Assembly: GCF_011813015.1 (NCBI RefSeq)
Contig: NZ_QHLQ01000005.1
Location: 124,001-188,000 of the forward strand
DNA from: Parasedimentitalea denitrificans
GTDB taxonomy: Bacteria; Pseudomonadota; Alphaproteobacteria; Rhodobacterales; Rhodobacteraceae
Reading direction: 5' to 3'
DNA length: 64,000 bases
Shown here: one piece after another, positions 34,503 through 44,037 of the stretch
Numbering within the stretch: the first letter of the stretch is position 1
Layout of the letters: every line of letters starts with the position of its first letter
Made by a program: the position numbers and the translations under genes
Notes under the pieces: generated by a model
The model's database searches: none
Seen by the model: only the letters and a program-made list of their open reading frames with translations
What the model was told of the DNA's origin: nothing

Positions 34503-36968
34503 TGGCTGTATTCGGGTTACGCCAACTGCTGCAGCGCGCGCCAGATCGGCATCCAAGGACATCGGGATGTATTCTCCACGGCGCCACAGCTGGGCCATGT
34601 CATCGTAGTAGCGCGACAGGAAATGCCCGGATTGGCCGGTTGATGTGATGAACACGGAGCTATCCGGGTCAGAGAAGTCATAGACGCCGCGATAGCCGGC
34701 GGCGTGTACGTTCTGGAATGGGTTGGGATCCTCGCCAGAGCTGAGTCCGCGTTGCAGAGTATTGTCACCGCCACTAGTGGACTGGCGAATATTGACAAAG
34801 AAACGAAGCAAAGGAACCTCGCCAAGGATTTCATGATCCTGTGTCGCCTGATGCGCGTCACCCCAGCGCAAGGCCTCTAGGGTTGGGCCGTATTTATCTG
34901 AGATCCAGACCAGTGCATCGTCCAAAGCCAGCTTTGCCAGGTCCGCACAGGTTTCTATTGGGGAGCTTTGGCGCACATCACACCATGCAGCTGCACCATC
35001 GACGTTGCGATAGACACGCTCAATAAACAAGGGTTCTATATGCTTAAATTCACCTGCGAGAGGGCCTAATTCGTCAATGATCAGGCGTTTTTGCAATGCT
35101 CGTACCCAAGCAGCGTAGATGAGCGGTTCTGGCATATGCTCATTCATTTCGCCGTTCCACTCTGATAACAAACGCAAAGCTATTTGGCGTTGCCGCTCAG
35201 GAGAGCCGTCAAGGGCCGCGCTGGACGTGAACCACAGGTCTGCTCCGATAAGGGGCAATAAGGTGCGTGCAGTGTAGGAAACGGAATCTAGCTGGGCCTC
35301 AATAAAGCTGTCGCGAGTGTGAACCTGACGCGTTTGCATCAGCTTGCGCCAACGGTGAACGCGCTGGGTATCACCCCAATCAAATGAGACGTGATGCGGG
35401 AAAGGCCGCTGCAGTAGCTTGTTGTTGGTGTTGCCCAGAATGCCGCCCCTCGGGTCGATGAACTGGGGGTTCGCTGCATAGGGTGCGCGGCCATTCCAGC
35501 GATTTTCACGCCGCCAACCTTGATTGGGCAATCTGCCTTGGTTTTGGTTCTGAGCGGTTCGTTGGGGAATAGCGCCAACGGTTTTAAGGGCAATGCTGTT
35601 CCGGTCTGCGAGGACTAAGTTTTGCGATGGCGCGATATACTGTTCGCCGGCGACTATTGCCTCTTGGACATTCTGACTGCGCATCAAATTGATCGCTGCT
35701 GTCATTGAGCTGTCGTCGGGGCTGAGGGCAGACCATGCGAGACTGGCGACGTGTCCGGGTGGTGTTACCGTTGATAGCCCATGTAAGGATCCGGGCATTA
35801 TCGGGCCGTTTTCGCTCCACCGCAAAACCAAAGTGATTGGCTTTTGGTTTTTGATCTCGATGATCGAAGGTCTGGATTTGAACCTCTTGTACCCATTTGG
35901 GGTCAAGTACTCTTGGTGATTGTTCGGGTTCAACTTCTCCATGAAGATGTCCTGATCATCCGCGTAGGACGCGGTGGTTCCCCACCCCATATTCTCAGAC
36001 CGGCCTGCCATGATGGCCGGTATGCCCGGCATAGTGGCGCCAATCACCCCTCCGGTGGCCAGTTCAAGGCGGGCAAGATACCATACAGTCGGTGCGCTGA
36101 GTTCCATATGGGGATCGTTGGCAAGGAGCGTTCCGCCGGAAGCTGATCGGTGTGGTGATGCCGCCCAAACATTTGAAGCCCCGGCCAATCCGCGTGCTTG
36201 GAACGGGGAGAGGGCCGTTTTAGGCATTTCAGTGGCTTCAGCGTATCGCCGCAAGCCGGGGAACAATTCGGTGTATTCGGGCAGGGCGGTCATACCTGTG
36301 CCTGGGGCATCAGGAAGAATGTCTGGCAGTCGAGATAGATCGTCCAGCATCAGCGAAACACGAGCGCGTAGAACTTCGTTCTGAATTTGTCCGGATTGCT
36401 TTAGAGCCAGTAACTTCATCAGAGCGATGCTGTCGGCGGGTTGCCAAGGGGCAATGGGGGTATTGAAAAGAAACATCTCGGGCGCGCCACGGCCAAGGGC
36501 TTGATCGTTAATTTCGCCCAGTCTTGCGTTGATCCCGGCGGAATAGGAGATCAGGGCGGCCTTGGTCCCGGCGTCTAGTTGATTCACCGATTGTTGCGCC
36601 AACCGGTAAAGGTCAAGGCGCCGCAGCAGGCTATCGACTTCTACCGTTCGGGTGCCAAACACCTCGGACAAGCGGCCCTGAACGGTGCGCCGCAGAACTG
36701 TCATTTGCCACAGACGGTCCTGTGCATGCGCGTAGCCAAGCCCATAAAAGACATCTTCGTCGCTGGCGCCAAAACTGCCAAAGATATGCGGAACGTTCGC
36801 GTTGTCACGGACGATTTCAACCGGGGCGGACAGGCCGGGCAGGGCGATGTCTTTATCGTAATCGGGGAGCGATTGGGAGGCCAGAAAGTAAACAAGCCCA
36901 GCGCCCAGAACCATCATGAGAATCAGCGTTGCGGCGAGTCTCATGAGCCATCGGAAAAGAAGTCCCAT
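34494..36968 (-). CDS. penicillin acylase family protein
   Basis: An 824-residue Ntn-hydrolase of the penicillin/acyl-homoserine-lactone acylase family. A hydrophobic helix at residues 8-30 exports or anchors it. The proenzyme is expected to cut itself before Ser265 (GA-SNVWAA), giving an alpha chain of about 230 residues and a beta chain of about 560; the downstream GGTLLANDPHM matches the beta-chain start. Substrates could be amides of fatty or aromatic acids, including signalling lactones; nothing in the sequence decides this. It is monocistronic. Confidence 0.88.
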   Translation of the reverse strand: MGLLFRWLMRLAATLILMMVLGAGLVYFLASQSLPDYDKDIALPGLSAPVEIVRDNANVPHIFGSFGASDEDVFYGLGYAHAQDRLWQMTVLRRTVQGRLSEVFGTRTVEVDSLLRRLDLYRLAQQSVNQLDAGTKAALISYSAGINARLGEINDQALGRGAPEMFLFNTPIAPWQPADSIALMKLLALKQSGQIQNEVLRARVSLMLDDLSRLPDILPDAPGTGMTALPEYTELFPGLRRYAEATEMPKTALSPFQARGLAGASNVWAASPHRSASGGTLLANDPHMELSAPTVWYLARLELATGGVIGATMPGIPAIMAGRSENMGWGTTASYADDQDIFMEKLNPNNHQEYLTPNGYKRFKSRPSIIEIKNQKPITLVLRWSENGPIMPGSLHGLSTVTPPGHVASLAWSALSPDDSSMTAAINLMRSQNVQEAIVAGEQYIAPSQNLVLADRNSIALKTVGAIPQRTAQNQNQGRLPNQGWRRENRWNGRAPYAANPQFIDPRGGILGNTNNKLLQRPFPHHVSFDWGDTQRVHRWRKLMQTRQVHTRDSFIEAQLDSVSYTARTLLPLIGADLWFTSSAALDGSPERQRQIALRLLSEWNGEMNEHMPEPLIYAAWVRALQKRLIIDELGPLAGEFKHIEPLFIERVYRNVDGAAAWCDVRQSSPIETCADLAKLALDDALVWISDKYGPTLEALRWGDAHQATQDHEILGEVPLLRFFVNIRQSTSGGDNTLQRGLSSGEDPNPFQNVHAAGYRGVYDFSDPDSSVFITSTGQSGHFLSRYYDDMAQLWRRGEYIPMSLDADLARAAAVGVTRIQPRQ

Positions 36969-37081
36969 GTATGGTTGGTTCCTTGGGTTTTGTTCAATGT
37001 AAAGTCGAAGGTGATTGAACCTTTCGACGCGGCTGCTACGGTCGCGTCAACATAGGCTATGTCGGAACAAGGGGAAAGCAG

Positions 37082-37954
37082 ATGGCTAAGATTGCGTTTT
37101 TGGGCTTGGGAGTAATGGGGTACCCTATGGCCGGGCACCTGCAAGCGGCAGGACAACAGGTGACGGTGTACAACCGGACAACTGCAAAGGCCGAGGCGTG
37201 GAGCCAGGAGCATGGCGGAAGCTGGGCTGCAACACCGCGTGAGGCGGCCAGTGGTGCTGACTACGTAATGGCCTGCGTTGGAAATGATGATGATCTGCGG
37301 GCGGTATGTCAGGGCGAAGATGGCGCGTTCGCTGGCATGACATCGGGATCGGTGTTTGTGGATCATACAACGGTGTCTACCAAAGTTACGCAAGAATTGT
37401 ATACAGAGGCGAATGCATCAAAAATTTCGTTTATTGACGCACCGATATCGGGTGGACAGGCTGGGGCCGAGAATGGAATTTTGTCTGTAATGTGTGGTGG
37501 CGATGAGGATGCTTATGACCGTGCAGCTGAGGTTGTTGGTGCATATTCACGCATATGTCGTCGCATTGGTGAGAGTGGTGCCGGACAAATGACAAAGATG
37601 TGCAATCAGATTGCGATTGCAGGTTTGGTTCAGGGGTTGAGTGAGTCACTTCATTTTGCAGAAAAAGCCGGACTGGACAGCCGTGCTGTTGTTGAGGTGA
37701 TCAGCCAAGGGGCCGCGGGCAGCTGGCAGATGGCAAATCGCTATGAAACAATGATCGAAGATGAATTCGAACATGGGTTTGCGGTGGACTGGATGCGTAA
37801 GGATCTGGGCATTTGTTTGGATGCAGCGGATGAAACAGGTGCCAGCCTGCCCGTAACCGCATTGGTGGATCAGTTCTACAAAGAAGTTCAGAATAAGGGT
37901 GGCGGACGCTGGGACACCTCAAGCCTGCTCAAAAGGCTTCGTGCGCTAGGCTAA
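37082..37954 (+). CDS. NAD(P)-dependent beta-hydroxyacid dehydrogenase
   Basis: A 290-residue enzyme of the 3-hydroxyisobutyrate dehydrogenase/tartronate semialdehyde reductase family. The Rossmann motif IAFLGLGVMGYPMAGHL is at the N terminus; VDHTTVS, DAPISGGQAGAENG (substrate-binding) and the catalytic lysine in GAGQMTKMCNQ follow. NRTT after the second beta strand suggests NADP rather than NAD, but this is weak. The substrate cannot be set from context; it is alone, between the acylase and SYLF genes. Ribosome site AAGGGGAAA. Confidence 0.88.
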   Translation: MAKIAFLGLGVMGYPMAGHLQAAGQQVTVYNRTTAKAEAWSQEHGGSWAATPREAASGADYVMACVGNDDDLRAVCQGEDGAFAGMTSGSVFVDHTTVSTKVTQELYTEANASKISFIDAPISGGQAGAENGILSVMCGGDEDAYDRAAEVVGAYSRICRRIGESGAGQMTKMCNQIAIAGLVQGLSESLHFAEKAGLDSRAVVEVISQGAAGSWQMANRYETMIEDEFEHGFAVDWMRKDLGICLDAADETGASLPVTALVDQFYKEVQNKGGGRWDTSSLLKRLRALG

Positions 37955-37981
37955 TAGAGTGAGTCATTCCTACAAAAATGC

Positions 37982-38008
37982 AAAACGCGCCAGATTTGGC
38001 GCGTTTTT
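37982..38008. terminator. bidirectional terminator
   Basis: AAAACGCGCCA and TGGCGCGTTTT form a perfect 11-pair stem with loop GATT; the A-run and T-run let it work on both strands, ending the dehydrogenase gene and the convergent SYLF gene. Confidence 0.92.
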
Positions 38009-38031
38009 CGTTTTGGCAAATTCCGGTGTGT

Positions 38032-38616
38032 TTATGGAATGATGCGAGTGTATTTTGAACCCTCTAGAGTGGCCCCGACTTGCAGACCTGCCTGACCAAA
38101 AATTGCGGCCAAAATTGGAGAGGTCAGCGTGTTTGTATCAGTTGCCAGAGTGTCACCCTGGTCACGGATGACGTAGCCAACATCGGCACCGGCGGTCCAA
38201 CCAGATGCGCGACGGAATGTGCTTAGCGCGTCTTCGTTCATGAAGAACAACACATGTGCATATTGCTGGGCGCCAATTTGCAGTCCGGCGTTTGCCTTGA
38301 CTGTTGAATAGTAATCAACAGAAACGCCATTGATGCGAAGAGCGCCGCGGCCATAGCCTGCCCCAAAGATAAATCCAGCTTCGGTTACCAGTGGCATAAC
38401 CAGCATGCCAGTCGACTTGTCCGCCAGATCTTGAGTGTTTGGATATAGGTCACGCATTTGTCTTAGCGTGGCGTCAACGCGGGCATCGATGGTTGATGCA
38501 CCGGTGCTGCCGACGCCATTACCGCAGGCCGCTGTAAGGCCGGTGGTGGCCAATGCGCCAAGGGCAAATCCGCGACGGGATAAACGTGTGGAGAGTTTAT
38601 GGTTCATAGATTTCAC
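38032..38616 (-). CDS. SYLF-domain (YSC84-related) lipid-binding protein, Tat-exported
   Basis: A 194-residue protein with a twin-arginine signal (SRRGFALGALATTG) leading to a cysteine at ACGNG that may be lipidated, though the lipobox is not canonical. The remainder is a SYLF domain: GMLVMPLVTEAGFIFGAGYGRGAL, the DYYSTVKANAGLQIGAQ stretch and VLFFMNEDAL are characteristic. SYLF proteins bind phosphoinositides or acidic lipids in eukaryotes; the bacterial role is unclear. ATG 38616 or 38607 may be the start. Confidence 0.82.
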   Translation of the reverse strand: MKSMNHKLSTRLSRRGFALGALATTGLTAACGNGVGSTGASTIDARVDATLRQMRDLYPNTQDLADKSTGMLVMPLVTEAGFIFGAGYGRGALRINGVSVDYYSTVKANAGLQIGAQQYAHVLFFMNEDALSTFRRASGWTAGADVGYVIRDQGDTLATDTNTLTSPILAAIFGQAGLQVGATLEGSKYTRIIP

Positions 38617-38757
38617 TGCCTGTTATTGCTCGGTCAAGGCCGATTGGTCCGGCTCTGCGCCAGTTTATATGCGGTTTCCTGCCGATTGTCACCAACAGGC
38701 CGAAAATGATGCGCGGCTTCTTGCTGGAAACATAACAGTTTTTCGTGATCCGGGCGC

Positions 38758-39756
38758 TTACGCGTTGAGTATACGGGCCACTTCGGGAGCAAAATAGGTC
38801 AGGATCCCGTCGCAGCCGGCGCGTTTGAAGGCCATCAGGCTTTCCAGCATAACCTTTTCACCGTCGATCCAGCCGTTTTGCGCGCCAGCCTGGATCATCG
38901 CGTATTCACCCGATACCTGATAAGCAAATGTGGGTACACCAAAGCCTGTTTTGACCCGGTGACAAATATCAAGATAGGCAATTCCCGGCTTGACCATCAC
39001 CATGTCTGCGCCCTCGGCCAGATCGCGTTGAACCAGACGCATGGCCTCGTCTCCATTAGCAGGGTCCATCTGATAGGTCTTTTTGTCTCCAGCCAGTGCA
39101 CCAGAGGCGCCGACCGCATCGCGGAACGGCCCATAGTAGCCAGAGGCATATTTGGCCGAATAGGACAGGATCATTACATTGTTGTGCCCGGCTGTTTCCA
39201 ACGCTCCGCGCATGGCGGCAATACGGCCGTCCATCATATCTGACGGGCCAATAATGTCTGCGCCAGACTCGGCCTGGGCCAAGGTCATTTTAACCAATGC
39301 CTCGACAGTGGCGTCGTTGACGACCTCGCCGTTGACCACATAGCCGTCGTGGCCGTTGATATTATAAGGGTCCAAAGCAACATCGGTCATAACTGCGATA
39401 TCTGGCGCAACCGCTTTGATGGCTCGGAGCGCGCGGTTTGTCAGGTTGTCCGGGTTCCAAGCTTCAGCACAGTCGGCGGTTTTCAGGCTGGCATCTGTAT
39501 AAGGGAAAATGCAAATCGCTGGGATGCCCATCGCCTGAGCCTCAACTGCGGCTTCTGCTATTTTGTCAACGGAGCGTCGCATAACGCCAGGCATCGACGG
39601 GATAGGTTCTTCGATACCTGTTCCGGCGCGGACAAAAACTGGCCAGATCAGGTCGCCGACACTTAATGTGTTCTCGCGCACCAAGTCCCGAATTGCCGGT
39701 GTCGATCGCGTGCGGCGCAGACGGGCGGCTGGAAAAGGGGCAACGGTGGGCGTCAT
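38758..39756 (-). CDS. hemB: porphobilinogen synthase, non-zinc type
   Basis: A 332-residue enzyme joining two 5-aminolevulinates in tetrapyrrole synthesis. The two active-site lysines lie in SYSAKYASGYYGPFRDA and MVMVKPGIAYLD. The metal region reads DVALDPYNINGHDGYV, so the three zinc cysteines of the animal and E. coli enzymes are replaced by Ala, Asp and Asp. This matches the zinc-independent group; Rhodobacter capsulatus HemB is the studied example. I start at 39756 after TCAGGAGAA; the frame continues to 40014 without support. Monocistronic. Confidence 0.95.
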   Translation of the reverse strand: MTPTVAPFPAARLRRTRSTPAIRDLVRENTLSVGDLIWPVFVRAGTGIEEPIPSMPGVMRRSVDKIAEAAVEAQAMGIPAICIFPYTDASLKTADCAEAWNPDNLTNRALRAIKAVAPDIAVMTDVALDPYNINGHDGYVVNGEVVNDATVEALVKMTLAQAESGADIIGPSDMMDGRIAAMRGALETAGHNNVMILSYSAKYASGYYGPFRDAVGASGALAGDKKTYQMDPANGDEAMRLVQRDLAEGADMVMVKPGIAYLDICHRVKTGFGVPTFAYQVSGEYAMIQAGAQNGWIDGEKVMLESLMAFKRAGCDGILTYFAPEVARILNA

Positions 39757-39923
39757 GTCATTTCTCCTGAACGTACTGGTAACTTGGGTGGCACAATTTC
39801 GGGCCAAATCACAAGGGCACAAACGTCGCGGTTCAGGGTTTATTGCAGCCAGACCTTGTGCAGCCGGGCGGGGCAGTGGATACATGCAAAAACTTGACTT
39901 TATGAAGAGCTGGGAGCGGCGGT

Positions 39924-40448
39924 TTGGATTTAATTGATACTTTGGTTGAATTGATCGACATGCGATCATTTTCAAACCTTTGGTTCTGGATCGCTCTGGC
40001 TGTTGTCTGGTCAAGTGCTAGTCATTGGGTTCTTGGTGTACCAATTGACCTTGTGTATCGCGCGGGCCGCAAGGGCGGGCAAGCGGAGCGGGATTTAGAA
40101 GATCTGGTTCGGGTGAACGTGAACCGGATGCTGTATATCACTGAAGTCTCCGGTGTCTGGTTGCTAGGGTTTGGATGTTTCATTTTGTCCGGTTTGTTTG
40201 TTCTTGGGCTTTTCTACGACGTTGAGTTCGCTCAGGCTGTGTTTTTACTATCCTTCCCGTTGACCTTGGTGGGCTTGGTTAGTTTAGCCACGGCAATCAG
40301 GATTGAGCGGGAACAGATCACCGGAGCGGATCTGCGCAAGGCTTTGGTTCGGTGTCGCCTGTACATTCAGATGATCGGCACGATCGCAATTTTTGTGACT
40401 GCGATGTGGGGTATGTTCCAGAACCTTAGGCTTGGCTTCCTCGGTTAG
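39924..40448 (+). CDS. small integral membrane protein
   Basis: A 174-residue protein with four hydrophobic helices (residues about 18-40, 68-92, 95-122 and 145-165) and a basic loop of Arg/Lys between the first two (YRAGRKGGQAERDLEDLVRVN). Relatives in Rhodobacteraceae are, as far as I recall, sometimes labelled a component of the SufBCD complex; nothing in this sequence supports that and no suf gene is near. The start TTG 39924 follows GGGAG; ATG 39960 is the alternative. It ends 40 bases before mfd and may share its transcript. Confidence 0.6.
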   Translation: MDLIDTLVELIDMRSFSNLWFWIALAVVWSSASHWVLGVPIDLVYRAGRKGGQAERDLEDLVRVNVNRMLYITEVSGVWLLGFGCFILSGLFVLGLFYDVEFAQAVFLLSFPLTLVGLVSLATAIRIEREQITGADLRKALVRCRLYIQMIGTIAIFVTAMWGMFQNLRLGFLG

Positions 40449-40488
40449 AGCTTGAGCTGTTTGAATTTCGATGAAGGAGAGGCGCACT

Positions 40489-43400
40489 ATGGCGCAGCGT
40501 ATGATTACCATGGGCGGTGCGCCCGAGGGTTTTGATGCCCGTCTTGTCCTGAATGAGGTCCAGAAATCAGGCGGGCCCGTGCTGCATGTTGCGCGTGACG
40601 ACAAACGCATGGAGGCAATGCGGGCCGCGCTTGCGTTCTATGGCCCGGACATGCCGGTGTTTGTCTTTCCTGGTTGGGATTGCCTTCCTTACGACCGGGT
40701 GTCGCCAAACGCAGATATTGCGGCAGCGCGCATGGCGGCATTGGCAGCACTGGTACATCAAATGCCGACTGAATTTGTGCTGCTGACCACGTTAAACGGT
40801 GCCACCCAGCGCGTTCCAAGCCGAGATGTGCTGCAAGAGGCCGCGTTTTCAGCCCAGGTGGGTCGGCGCATTAACGAAAAAGAACTGCGTAACTTTTTGG
40901 TTCGAATGGGGTTTGTGCAAACTCCGACGGTGATGGAGCCGGGCGACTATGCGATCCGTGGGGGGATTATTGACGTCTTTCCTCCGGGGCAGAGCGGCCC
41001 TGTCAGGCTGGACCTGTTCGGAGACGTTTTGGATGGTGCACGCCGGTTTGATCCAGCCTCACAGCGTACCATCGAAAAACTGGACTTAGTCGAGTTGGCG
41101 CCTGTGTCCGAAGTTATTCTGGACGAGGCAGCAATTACGCGGTTCAGGCAGAATTATCGCATAGAGTTTGGCGCGGCGGGAACGGATGATCCGCTGTATG
41201 AGGCGGTGAGTGCGGGTCGCAAGCATCAAGGTATTGAGCACTGGTTGCCGTTTTTTCACGCCAAGCTGGAAACTCTGTTTGACTATCTTCCACAGGCGAC
41301 GGTGACGCTGGACCATCAGGTGACACCGGCAAGGTTGTCGCGCTGGGAGACAATCGAAGATCAGTATGAAAATCGTAAGATCGCAATGCAGGCCAAGGGC
41401 CGCATTGATACAGTATATAAACCTGCTCCGCCTGGACTGTTGTATCTTGATGATGCTGCTTGGGAACAGGCACTGGGCGCACAACGTGTGATCCAATTAC
41501 ATCCGCTGCCACAGGCCAGTGGGCCGGGCGTAGTGGATGCTGGTGGCCGTATCGGGCGCAATTTTTCACCTGAGCGTCAGATGGAAAGCGTTAGCCTTTT
41601 CGGATCGTTGGCGGAACATATTAAAGCGAGACTGCAAGAGGGGCCTGTTGTCGTAGCGTCGTACTCAGAAGGGGCGCGGGAACGGCTGACTGGTCTGATC
41701 GAGGATGAAGGTCTGAGCGAAGTCATTCCAATTTCCAATGGAACGCGGGTTGGAAAAACTGGTTTGCATTTGGCTGTTTGGGCGCTAGAGCATGGGTTCA
41801 CCACACCTGACATGACTGTCATTGCCGAGCAGGATGTGCTGGGTGACAGGTTGATCCGTGCGCCGCGTAAACGCCGCAAGGCTGAGAATTTCCTGACGGA
41901 AACTCAGTCACTTGGTGCCGGAGATCTGGTGGTTCACGTTGATCACGGAATTGGCCGTTTTCTGGGGCTTGAAGTCGTCACGGCGGCTGGCGCGGCGCAT
42001 GAATGCATTTTGTTGCAGTATGCCGAAGACTCCAAGCTGTATCTGCCAGTGGAAAACATTGAATTGTTGTCCAAATATGGCCACGACGAGGGGCTGTTGG
42101 ACCGTTTGGGAGGTGGGGCTTGGCAGGCGAAGAAAGCCAAGCTGAAAGAGCGTATCCGTGAGATGGCAGACCGGTTGATCCGGGTGGCTGCCGAGCGAGA
42201 GTTGCGCAAGGCGCCTGTTCTTGATCCGCCTCCGGGTAGTTGGGACGCATTTTCAGCGCGGTTCCCGTACCAGGAAACTGACGACCAATTGCGGGCAATT
42301 GGCGATGTCGTTGATGATCTGACCTCGGGCCGGCCGATGGACCGGCTGATCTGTGGTGATGTTGGATTTGGCAAAACTGAGGTCGCCATGCGTGCGGCAT
42401 TTGTTGCGGCTCTGTCCGGCGTGCAGGTCGCAATTGTTGCACCGACCACGCTGTTAGCGCGACAGCACTATGCAAGTTTCGCCGAGCGATTTCGTGGTTT
42501 TCCGTTGGAAGTCAGGCAATTGTCGCGCTTTGTTAGTGCAAAGGATGCGCAGGCCACACGGGATGGGATATCGCGGGGCACTGTTGATATCGTGATCGGC
42601 ACCCATGCCTTGTTGGCCAAAAGCATCCGGTTCAAGGATCTTGGGTTGTTGATCATCGACGAGGAGCAGCATTTTGGTGTGGGCCACAAAGAACGCCTGA
42701 AACAGATGCGCAGTGACATTCATGTGCTGACCCTAACTGCGACACCGATCCCACGTACATTACAACTGTCGCTGTCTGGTGTCCGGGATCTGTCCATCAT
42801 CGGAACACCGCCGGTGGACCGTCTGGCGATCCGTACCTATGTCAGTGAATTTGATACTGTTACCATTCGCGAAGCGCTGCTGCGGGAACATTATCGCGGC
42901 GGTCAGAGTTTCTACGTTGTGCCACGTGTCAGTGACCTGCCAGAGATCGAAGCATTCCTGAAAGAGCAGATGCCCGAGTTGACCTACATCGTTGCCCACG
43001 GGCAATTGGCGGCTGGCGATCTGGATGAACGTATGAATGCGTTTTATGATGGCAAGTATGATGTTCTTCTGGCGACGACCATTGTTGAAAGTGGTCTGGA
43101 TATTCCAACCGCAAACACAATGGTTGTACATCGGGCTGATATGTTTGGCCTGTCGCAGTTGTATCAGATCCGTGGCCGGGTAGGGCGATCTAAAACGCGG
43201 GCCTATGCCTACCTGACAACCAAACCCCGTGCCAAACTGACGGCAGCTGCTGAAAAACGTTTGCGCGTGCTGGGGTCTCTGGACACTCTGGGGGCCGGCT
43301 TTACCCTGGCGTCGCAAGATTTGGATATCAGGGGTGCGGGCAATTTGCTGGGTGAAGAGCAATCCGGTCAGATGCGCGATGTGGGGTACGAGTTGTACCA

Positions 43401-43947
43401 GTCGATGTTGCAGGAAGCGATTGCCAAGATCCAATCCGGCGAGATGGAAGGCCTGTCAGAAGCCGACGACCAATGGGCGCCGCAGATCAATCTTGGCGTA
43501 CCAGTGCTAATTCCCGAAGACTTTGTACCCGATCTGGACGTGCGGTTGGGACTGTATCGACGCCTGTCGTCGTTGACTTCCAAGGTCGAGCTGGAAGGAT
43601 TCGCTGCGGAGTTGATTGACCGGTTTGGTAAGCTGCCAAAAGAGGTCAACACGCTGATGCTCGTGGTGCGGATCAAGGCCATGTGCAAGAGGGCGGGTAT
43701 TGCCAAGCTGGACGGTGGCCCCAAGGGCGCGACCATTCAGTTCCACAATGACAAGTTTGCTTCGCCTACAGGGCTGGTTGAATTCATTCAACAACAGAAC
43801 GGGCGGGCCAAGGTCAAAGACAATAAAATCGTGGTTCAGCGGGACTGGCGTAGTGATGGCGACAAGATCAAAGGCGCCTTTGCAATTGCAAAGGAGCTTG
43901 CTGAAAAGGTTGTTGCTGCGAAGAAAAAAAAGAAGACATCAGTTTGA
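40489..43947 (+). CDS. mfd: transcription-repair coupling factor Mfd
   Basis: A 1152-residue DNA translocase that removes stalled RNA polymerase and recruits UvrA. Domains in order: UvrB-homology region (to about residue 340), RNA-polymerase interaction domain, motor with Walker A GDVGFGKTEVAMRAAF and DEEQHFG, helicase C with QIRGRVGRSKTRAYAYL, TRG motif region DLDIRGAGNLLG, and a C-terminal autoinhibitory domain. The tail is a run of lysines (AAKKKKKTSV). I start at ATG 40489, after AAGGAGAGG; the ATG at 40471 lies inside this ribosome site. Confidence 0.97.
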   Translation: MAQRMITMGGAPEGFDARLVLNEVQKSGGPVLHVARDDKRMEAMRAALAFYGPDMPVFVFPGWDCLPYDRVSPNADIAAARMAALAALVHQMPTEFVLLTTLNGATQRVPSRDVLQEAAFSAQVGRRINEKELRNFLVRMGFVQTPTVMEPGDYAIRGGIIDVFPPGQSGPVRLDLFGDVLDGARRFDPASQRTIEKLDLVELAPVSEVILDEAAITRFRQNYRIEFGAAGTDDPLYEAVSAGRKHQGIEHWLPFFHAKLETLFDYLPQATVTLDHQVTPARLSRWETIEDQYENRKIAMQAKGRIDTVYKPAPPGLLYLDDAAWEQALGAQRVIQLHPLPQASGPGVVDAGGRIGRNFSPERQMESVSLFGSLAEHIKARLQEGPVVVASYSEGARERLTGLIEDEGLSEVIPISNGTRVGKTGLHLAVWALEHGFTTPDMTVIAEQDVLGDRLIRAPRKRRKAENFLTETQSLGAGDLVVHVDHGIGRFLGLEVVTAAGAAHECILLQYAEDSKLYLPVENIELLSKYGHDEGLLDRLGGGAWQAKKAKLKERIREMADRLIRVAAERELRKAPVLDPPPGSWDAFSARFPYQETDDQLRAIGDVVDDLTSGRPMDRLICGDVGFGKTEVAMRAAFVAALSGVQVAIVAPTTLLARQHYASFAERFRGFPLEVRQLSRFVSAKDAQATRDGISRGTVDIVIGTHALLAKSIRFKDLGLLIIDEEQHFGVGHKERLKQMRSDIHVLTLTATPIPRTLQLSLSGVRDLSIIGTPPVDRLAIRTYVSEFDTVTIREALLREHYRGGQSFYVVPRVSDLPEIEAFLKEQMPELTYIVAHGQLAAGDLDERMNAFYDGKYDVLLATTIVESGLDIPTANTMVVHRADMFGLSQLYQIRGRVGRSKTRAYAYLTTKPRAKLTAAAEKRLRVLGSLDTLGAGFTLASQDLDIRGAGNLLGEEQSGQMRDVGYELYQSMLQEAIAKIQSGEMEGLSEADDQWAPQINLGVPVLIPEDFVPDLDVRLGLYRRLSSLTSKVELEGFAAELIDRFGKLPKEVNTLMLVVRIKAMCKRAGIAKLDGGPKGATIQFHNDKFASPTGLVEFIQQQNGRAKVKDNKIVVQRDWRSDGDKIKGAFAIAKELAEKVVAAKKKKKTSV

Positions 43948-43975
43948 AATCGTGAGGTCCACGGATCTTAACCGT

Positions 43976-44023
43976 AAAAAAAAGCCCCCGCTCTGTCCTA
44001 GCAGAGCGGGGGCTTGCATTTTT
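43976..44023. terminator. bidirectional terminator after mfd
   Basis: AAGCCCCCGCTCTG (43982-43995) pairs perfectly with CAGAGCGGGGGCTT (44002-44015) around TCCTAG. An A-run on the left and TTTTT on the right serve mfd and the convergent MFS gene. Confidence 0.93.
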
Positions 44024-44037
44024 CTAGGTTACTTGGG

